Of a DNA stretch of 34,889 nt, positions 30,462 to 34,889 are shown piece after piece. The translations under genes were made by a program, and so were the position numbers. Origin of the DNA: Candidatus Rokubacteria bacterium CSP1-6 (GTDB taxonomy: Bacteria; Methylomirabilota; Methylomirabilia; Rokubacteriales; CSP1-6); the NCBI GenBank assembly GCA_001443385.1, contig LDXP01000006.1, positions 27,984-62,872 of the forward strand, in the 5' to 3' direction. Position 1 is the stretch's first letter. Each line of letters starts with the position of its first letter. The notes under the pieces were generated by a model. The model was not told the origin of the DNA, ran no database searches, and saw only the letters and a program-made list of their open reading frames with translations.

Positions 30462-31778
30462 TCATGTTCGCGTCACCGCGGCGATGGCGTCGCCGAGGAC
30501 GGCGACCACCTCGTCGATCTGGTCGCGCTCGACGACGAGCGGTGGCCCGACCATCACGAGGTCGCCCGCGCCGTCCACCTGGCCGCCTGAGGCATAGACG
30601 TTGACGCCGCGCCCGAGGGCCTCCGCCTGGATGGCCTGCGCCATACGGGCCGCCGCTGGGTAGGGGGCTTTGCTCTTCCGGTCCTGGACCAGCTCTACCG
30701 CCGCCATGAGGCCGAGCCCTCTCACGTCGCCCACCGCCGGGAGATCCAGGAGCCGCTGGAGCCTTTCTTGAAGATACGCGCCCTGGACCCGCGCCCGCTC
30801 GACCAGCCCGTGACGCTCCACGTAGCGGGTGACGGCGACCCCGGCCGCGGCCACGACCGGGTGGTGGCTGTAGGTGAAGCCGTGTTGGAAGCCCCCGCCG
30901 GCCTTGAGGGTCTCCACGATCTCGCCCTTGACGAGGACCGCGCCGCCCGGGAGATACCCGCTCGTGAGGCCCTTGCCGGTGGTGAGCACGTCGGGGCGCA
31001 CGCCCCAGTGCTCGATGCCGAACCACTTGCCGGTCCGCCCCATCCCTGTCATCACTTCATCGGCGATAAAGAGCACGCCATGGCGATCGCAGATCTCCCT
31101 CACGATCTTGAAGTAATCCGCCGGCGGGACGACGGCTCCCGCGGAGGCCCCGATGACGGGCTCGGCGATGAAGGCCGCGACGGTGTCGGGATCTTCCGCC
31201 CGGATGGTCGCATCCAGCGCCTTGGCGCACTCCAGCGAGCAGGCGGGCCCGCAGCCCGGAAGCGCGCAGCGGTAGGCGTAGGGCGCGGGGATGCGCGGCA
31301 TCTCCAGGAGTAGCGGCGCGAACGTCGTGCGGAGCGTGGGGCGGCCGGAGATGGCCAGCGCGCCGAGGGTCGAGCCATGGAAGGACGGCCACCGGAAGAC
31401 GACCTTGTAGCGTCCCGGCCGGCCCTTGGCCAGCTGGTACTGGCGCGCGAGCTTGATGGCGGTCTCGGTGGCCTCCGAGCCTCCGGACACCAGGAAGAGC
31501 CGGGCGTCGTCCACCGGAACGCGTGGGGTCAGCTCAGTGGCTAGTTCCTCCATCGCAGTCGAGGTGAACTCGGTGCCGTGGACGTAGGCCAGGCGCGCCG
31601 CCTGCTCCCGGATCGCCTCGGCGATCTCGGGGACTCCGTGGCCGACCGTCACGACGATGGCGCCGCTCGAGCCGTCGAGATAGCGGCGCCCCTCGCGGTC
31701 GTAGAGATAGACGCCCTCGCCCCTGACGATCTCGGGGTAGGTCCAGCCCGCCAGCCGCCGCCGGAATACCTTGGTCAT
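30462..31778 (-). CDS. Class III pyridoxal-phosphate aminotransferase
   Basis: A 438-residue fold-type I aminotransferase of class III (ornithine/omega-amino acid or glutamate-1-semialdehyde type). SGGSEATETAIKLAR (about 98-112) forms the phosphate cup. D240 in LFIADEVMTGMGRTG contacts the cofactor ring. K269 in VLTTGKGLTSGY is the Schiff-base lysine. Four cysteines (C171, C176, C180, C184) follow the YRC motif, a cluster seen in part of the family. The ATG overlaps the FAD oxidoreductase stop by 4 bases. It probably transfers the amino group of an amine or amino acid made or used in this operon; the specificity is unknown. Confidence 0.93.
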   Translation of the reverse strand: MTKVFRRRLAGWTYPEIVRGEGVYLYDREGRRYLDGSSGAIVVTVGHGVPEIAEAIREQAARLAYVHGTEFTSTAMEELATELTPRVPVDDARLFLVSGGSEATETAIKLARQYQLAKGRPGRYKVVFRWPSFHGSTLGALAISGRPTLRTTFAPLLLEMPRIPAPYAYRCALPGCGPACSLECAKALDATIRAEDPDTVAAFIAEPVIGASAGAVVPPADYFKIVREICDRHGVLFIADEVMTGMGRTGKWFGIEHWGVRPDVLTTGKGLTSGYLPGGAVLVKGEIVETLKAGGGFQHGFTYSHHPVVAAAGVAVTRYVERHGLVERARVQGAYLQERLQRLLDLPAVGDVRGLGLMAAVELVQDRKSKAPYPAAARMAQAIQAEALGRGVNVYASGGQVDGAGDLVMVGPPLVVERDQIDEVVAVLGDAIAAVTRT

Positions 31779-32956
31779 GAGGATCCCAAGAAGGAGCCGA
31801 CGAAGCTCTCGCCACGCCGGCGGGCGGCGGCGAAACGGTCGAAGGCAAAGGGCGCCCGGTTGACGGTGGTCCGGCCCCCGGTGATCAATTCCGCCATCAT
31901 CTGGCCGACCGCGGGGGCGAGCTTGAAGCCGTGACCGCTCATGCCGGCGGCGATGTAAAAGCCGCGGACGGGCGACTCGTCGAGGATCGGCATCCAGTCC
32001 GGCGTGATGTCGAACGCCCCGGCGTAGCCCTGCTGGTAGTGCGCGTCCGCCAGGGCCGGGATCGCCCGGCTCGTCAGCTCCAGGGCCTCGGCCGCCTCCT
32101 CGAAGCCGGCCTCGTTGCCGAGCAGCTCGGGGTCCATGGGGTGCCGCGTCTCGTCCTCGACGAGGGAGCCGGTGAGCGTGAGGTCGCCCGTCTCCGGCCT
32201 GACGTACGTGCCGCCGGCCAGGTCCAGATAGACCGGGTGGGGAGGGCCGAAGGCGGCGCCCCGCTTGACGATGAACACCGGGTGCCGCCCCACCACGATG
32301 GGAAGGGTGATGCCGGCCAGGGCGGCGACGGCCCCGGCCCAGAGCCCCGCCGCGTTGACCACCACACGGGAGTGGATGCTCTCGCCGTTTTGAGTCACGA
32401 CTCCCGTCACCCGGCCGCCATCCACCCGAATCTCGGTCACCGCCACTCCCTGCTCGATGGCCACGCCCCTGTCGCGGGCCGCCGCCGCATAGCCGAGAGT
32501 CACGGCTGTGGGGTCGCCGTAGCCCGACTCCGGCTCGTGGAGGACCGCCCCCAGCCCCGACGGGTCGATGCGGGGCTCGAGACGGGCCAGCTCGTGGGGT
32601 GGGAGCAGCTCGGCCCTGATGCCGACCTCGCGCTGGATCTCGAGGGAACGCTCGAGCGACGGGAGCATGGCCGGGGAAACCCCGATGAGGGCCCCGCATC
32701 CGACGTAGCCGGAGTCGCCGCCCACGACCTCGCGGAAGTTCTGGAAGACCCTGAGCGAGCTGAGGACCATGCGGCAGGTCTCCGGGCTCGGGTAGAGCTG
32801 GCGGATGACCCCCACCGAGCGCCCCGTCCCGCCGGCGGCGAGGAATTTTCTCTCGAGGACGACCACGCCCTTCACGCCCCGGGAGGCGAGGTGGAAGGCG
32901 AGGCTCGCCCCCGTCACGCCCCCCCCGATGATGACGGCGTCGGCGGTGCGGCTCAT
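31775..32956 (-). CDS. FAD-dependent oxidoreductase, DAO family (sarcosine/glycine/D-amino-acid oxidase-like)
   Basis: A 393-residue DAO-fold flavoprotein. The N-terminal dinucleotide loop is VIIGGGVTGASLAFHLASRG (about residues 8-27), followed by GTGRSVGVIRQLYPS. The C-terminal FAD motif is GFYIAAGMSGHGFKLAPAVG. The substrate domain contains VGRHPVFIVKRG. Members oxidise sarcosine, glycine, D-amino acids or related amines; some are electron-transfer-linked dehydrogenases. It overlaps the aminotransferase at its 3' end and the OCD-like gene at its 5' end by 4 bases each, so it is tightly coupled. The precise substrate cannot be told. Confidence 0.92.
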   Translation of the reverse strand: MSRTADAVIIGGGVTGASLAFHLASRGVKGVVVLERKFLAAGGTGRSVGVIRQLYPSPETCRMVLSSLRVFQNFREVVGGDSGYVGCGALIGVSPAMLPSLERSLEIQREVGIRAELLPPHELARLEPRIDPSGLGAVLHEPESGYGDPTAVTLGYAAAARDRGVAIEQGVAVTEIRVDGGRVTGVVTQNGESIHSRVVVNAAGLWAGAVAALAGITLPIVVGRHPVFIVKRGAAFGPPHPVYLDLAGGTYVRPETGDLTLTGSLVEDETRHPMDPELLGNEAGFEEAAEALELTSRAIPALADAHYQQGYAGAFDITPDWMPILDESPVRGFYIAAGMSGHGFKLAPAVGQMMAELITGGRTTVNRAPFAFDRFAAARRRGESFVGSFLGSS

Positions 32957-33927
32957 CCCAGATCCACTTCCACGCCTGCGCTGGCAGCGCGGGCCTCGTC
33001 GTAGGCCAGCCGGGCCGCCGCCGCGTCCTCCAGGGCGAAGCCGACCGACTTGAAGAGGGTGATCTCGTCACGACCTTGGCGGCCAGCCTTCGTCCCGATA
33101 ACCAGCTCAGCCAGTTCGGCGTGGACCGATGAGCGCGAGATGGCTCCCTCTTTGATCGGGATCAGCACGTCCCCGGCCTCCTCCCAGGCGCCGGCGTAGG
33201 TGTCCACGACCACGCGGGCCCGGGCTACCGTCTCCGTGTCCACCTCCCGTGTTGCGGGGCGAAAGGCCCCGACGGCGTCCACGTGGGTCCCCGGTCTGAG
33301 ATCCGTGCCCGCGAAGACCGGGGTGGGAGACGTGGTGGCGCAGGTGACGAGATCGGCCTGGCTGACGGCTTGCCCCGGCGTTTCTGCCAGCGTAACGGGC
33401 ATTCCGAGTTCTCTGGCCATGGTCTCGCAGAACCGCTCGGCTCGCTCCCGGCTTCGCCCGACCACGAGGACCCGCTCGACGGCGAAGACCGTGGCCAGGC
33501 AGCGGAGCTGGAAGGCCGCCTGGACGCCGGCGCCGAAGCAGGCGATGACCCTGGAATCGGGGCGGGCCAGGTATCGGGCTGCCAGTGCCGACGTGGCGCC
33601 AGTCCTGATGCCGGTGAGAAAACCCCCCTCGAGGAGCACGAGCGGCCGGCCGGTGCCAGGTTCCATGAGGACGTAGGTGGCGAAGATCGTGGGGAGGCCG
33701 CGCTCGCGGTTCTTGGGATACACGCTGACGAGCTTGGCTCCGAGGGCGGTGCCCGCCAGAGCTGAAGGCATGAGGAGGAGCAGGCCTCCCTCCTCGGCGG
33801 TCAGAGCCAGGCGGGACGGAACGGTGGCTTCGCCCCGCGCGTAGCGGGCGAAGGCCGACTCCACGGCCCGGATCACCGCCGCCGGGGTGAGGAGGCGCTC
33901 CAGCTCTTTCCTTCCGAGGACGAGCAT
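32953..33927 (-). CDS. Ornithine cyclodeaminase/mu-crystallin family protein, probably an imine reductase
   Basis: A 324-residue protein of the OCD/mu-crystallin fold. Conserved features are K65 (LGAKLVSVYPKN), the LTGIRTGATSALAA block around R108-T109, and the NAD(P) loop CFGAGVQAAFQ (G132-Q136). At the place where true ornithine cyclodeaminase has a catalytic aspartate in GGD-x-PGK-x-E, this protein reads VGAFRPATREVD, without it. A ketimine or pyrroline-carboxylate reductase, or an amino-acid dehydrogenase, is therefore more likely than a deaminase. The start ATG overlaps the MaoC-fold gene stop by one base. It belongs with the FAD oxidase and aminotransferase in one operon. Confidence 0.9.
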   Translation of the reverse strand: MLVLGRKELERLLTPAAVIRAVESAFARYARGEATVPSRLALTAEEGGLLLLMPSALAGTALGAKLVSVYPKNRERGLPTIFATYVLMEPGTGRPLVLLEGGFLTGIRTGATSALAARYLARPDSRVIACFGAGVQAAFQLRCLATVFAVERVLVVGRSRERAERFCETMARELGMPVTLAETPGQAVSQADLVTCATTSPTPVFAGTDLRPGTHVDAVGAFRPATREVDTETVARARVVVDTYAGAWEEAGDVLIPIKEGAISRSSVHAELAELVIGTKAGRQGRDEITLFKSVGFALEDAAAARLAYDEARAASAGVEVDLG

Positions 33928-34379
33928 CACGCGGTGCGCTTGATCATCCGTTGGATCTTCGCCTCCAGGACCGTCTCTCCGCGCTGGTTGAGGACGCGGT
34001 GCTGGTAGGTCACGATGCCCCGATCGGGCTTCTTGGTCTCGCGCTTGTCGGCGACCTCCACCTCCACGCGGATGGTGTCTCCGGCCAGAACCGGGGCGAC
34101 GATGCGGATCTCGCCCCCCAGGTACGCCATCCCCGTGCCGTGGAGCAGGCCCGTCTGTATGATCAGTCCCTCGGACAGGGCGAACGTGAGGGCGCCGGGC
34201 GCCGGCCGCCCCTTGAACACGCTCTCGCGCGCCACGTACTCCATGTCCATGAAGAGGGGCTCGGTGAAGCCTGCCAGGTTCACGAAGGTGACGATGTCGG
34301 TCTCCGACACGGTCCGCCCCAGCGTCGCGAACTTCTGGCCCACAGTGTGCTCTTCGTACGTCAGCCCCTCTTGTCGCAT
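33927..34379 (-). CDS. MaoC-like hotdog-fold protein lacking the usual hydratase catalytic pair
   Basis: A 150-residue single hotdog domain. N-terminal VGQKFATLGRTVSETDIVTF, the middle PAPGALTFALSEGLIIQTGLL and the late VLAGDTIRVEVEVADKRETK match MaoC dehydratases. The hydratase site normally reads G-D-x-N-P-x-H-x-D, whereas here it is GFTEPLFMD, so the catalytic Asp and His are replaced. It may bind or hydrolyse an acyl-CoA in another way, or be a subunit. It overlaps the OCD-like gene by one base and is the gene nearest to the third Liv transporter. Its substrate is unknown. Confidence 0.88.
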   Translation of the reverse strand: MRQEGLTYEEHTVGQKFATLGRTVSETDIVTFVNLAGFTEPLFMDMEYVARESVFKGRPAPGALTFALSEGLIIQTGLLHGTGMAYLGGEIRIVAPVLAGDTIRVEVEVADKRETKKPDRGIVTYQHRVLNQRGETVLEAKIQRMIKRTA

Positions 34380-34391
34380 CGTCAGTCCTTT

Positions 34392-34446
34392 CCCCCCTCA
34401 CCTGTATCCTCTCCCCCCCCAAGGGGGAGAGGGTGGGGTGAGGGGG
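34392..34446. repeat. Dispersed CCTCTCCCC hairpin repeat, family B, copy 3
   Basis: Outer arms CCCCCTCACC (34393-34402) and GGTGAGGGGG (34437-34446) enclose one hairpin, CCTCTCCCCC (34408-34417) pairing with GGGGGAGAGG (34423-34432). It has the same plan as the copy at 30377-30460 but one inner hairpin fewer. It lies between the livF and MaoC-fold genes. Confidence 0.8.
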
Positions 34447-34449
34447 TGT

Positions 34450-34889
34450 CTAGCCTTCCCCCAAGTAGGCCCGGCGGACCTCCGGGTTTTCCTGGAGATC
34501 GGCGGCCGTGCCGGAGAGGACGACGGTGCCGGTCTCCAGCACGTAGCCGCGATGGGCGATCGAGAGCGCCATGGCGGCGTTCTGCTCGACCAGCAGAATC
34601 GTGGTGCCCTGGCCGTTGATGTCTCGGATCGTTTCGAAGATCTGCTCCACGAGCACGGGGGCCAGCCCCATGGAGGGCTCGTCGAGGAGCAGGATCCGGG
34701 GCGCCGCCATCAGCGCCCGGGCGATGGCCAGCATTTGTTGCTCGCCCCCCGAGAGCGTGCCCGCGACCTGGGCGCGCCGCTCCTTCAGGCGCGGGAAGAG
34801 GACGAAGGCCCGCTCGAGATCCTGCCCGATCCCGGCATCGGACCGGGCGTAGGCGCCCATTTCCAGATTCTCGAGGACTGTCAGCCGGT
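34450..34889 (-). CDS. livF: Branched-chain amino acid-type ABC transporter ATP-binding protein, LivF (set 3), 5' end outside the window
   Basis: The C-terminal part of a LivF-type ATPase, open at the window edge. The frame runs on upstream of the internal ATG at 34860 with [13 protein letters not shown], the block that follows the Q-loop in this family, so the real start is beyond 34889. The signature is LSGGEQQ and Walker B is [14 protein letters not shown], followed by LLVEQN. About 146 residues are visible out of a usual ~235. It is the end of a third Liv set that probably feeds the MaoC/OCD/oxidase/aminotransferase operon downstream on the same strand. Confidence 0.93.
   Translation of the reverse strand, partial: RLTVLENLEMGAYARSDAGIGQDLERAFVLFPRLKERRAQVAGTLSGGEQQMLAIARALMAAPRILLLDEPSMGLAPVLVEQIFETIRDINGQGTTILLVEQNAAMALSIAHRGYVLETGTVVLSGTAADLQENPEVRRAYLGEG

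Noticed and set aside
1-34889. CRISPR arrays, tRNA or rRNA genes, full-length transposases
   Set aside because: No regularly spaced identical repeats, no cloverleaf-like tRNA segments or rRNA blocks were noticed, and no transposase motifs were found in the translated frames. A covariance-model scan could not be run.

Overview
The window is a GC-rich, gene-dense bacterial chromosome fragment with short intergenic gaps and many 1- or 4-base start/stop overlaps. It is dominated by solute uptake. There are two complete branched-chain-amino-acid-type (Liv/HAAT) ABC transporter sets, part of a third, two Liv-type binding proteins, a TAXI-type TRAP receptor with its fused permease, and catabolic enzymes for nitrogenous substrates (HyuA/HyuB, FAD amine/amino-acid oxidase, OCD-like enzyme, class III aminotransferase). 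This content, the GC level and the dispersed GC hairpin repeats suggest an uncultured soil or subsurface lineage such as Candidatus Rokubacteria/Methylomirabilota or a deltaproteobacterium-like group. That placement is inference; no rRNA or marker gene is present.

Layout. 1-369: repeats, a perfect hairpin and a candidate sigma-54 promoter, no gene. 370-2055 (+): stand-alone receiver protein, 43-residue membrane peptide, FIST sensor protein. 2092-5556 (-): livH-livM-livG-livF set 1, with a 45-codon ORF or a small insertion between livH and livM. 5557-6641 (+): REP-like inverted repeat, AT-rich operator, frameshifted winged-helix gene and nucleotidyltransferase-fold gene, which together look like an inserted regulator/toxin-antitoxin-like cassette. 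6729-19430 (-): a long run reading Tat-exported binding protein, 749-residue secreted protein, livHMGF set 2, small HEAT-repeat protein, hyuA, hyuB, second binding protein. This looks like an uptake-plus-hydrolysis locus for a hydantoin-, oxoproline- or related cyclic amide.

19611-21821 (+): unknown membrane protein, TAXI receptor, DUF1850 protein. Their expected TRAP permease is not adjacent but lies at 28328-30367 on the other strand. Between them, 21730-28041 holds a cell-surface glycan-like cluster: two GT2 glycosyltransferases, two SAM methyltransferases and a large membrane/TPR protein. Inverting about 21.7-30.4 kb would restore the usual receptor-DUF1850-permease order. 30462-34889 (-): livF of a third transporter, MaoC-fold protein, OCD-like protein, FAD oxidoreductase and aminotransferase, tightly overlapped as an amino-acid or amine catabolic operon.

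No rRNA, tRNA, CRISPR array or full-length transposase gene was seen. The most interesting non-gene signals are two families of dispersed GC hairpin repeats (one with apparent compensatory changes), a REP-like 18-bp inverted repeat, helically phased operator half-sites over a start codon, a tandem 14-bp repeat in a 5' UTR, and a 9-bp direct repeat bracketing a 128-bp insert inside a transporter operon.
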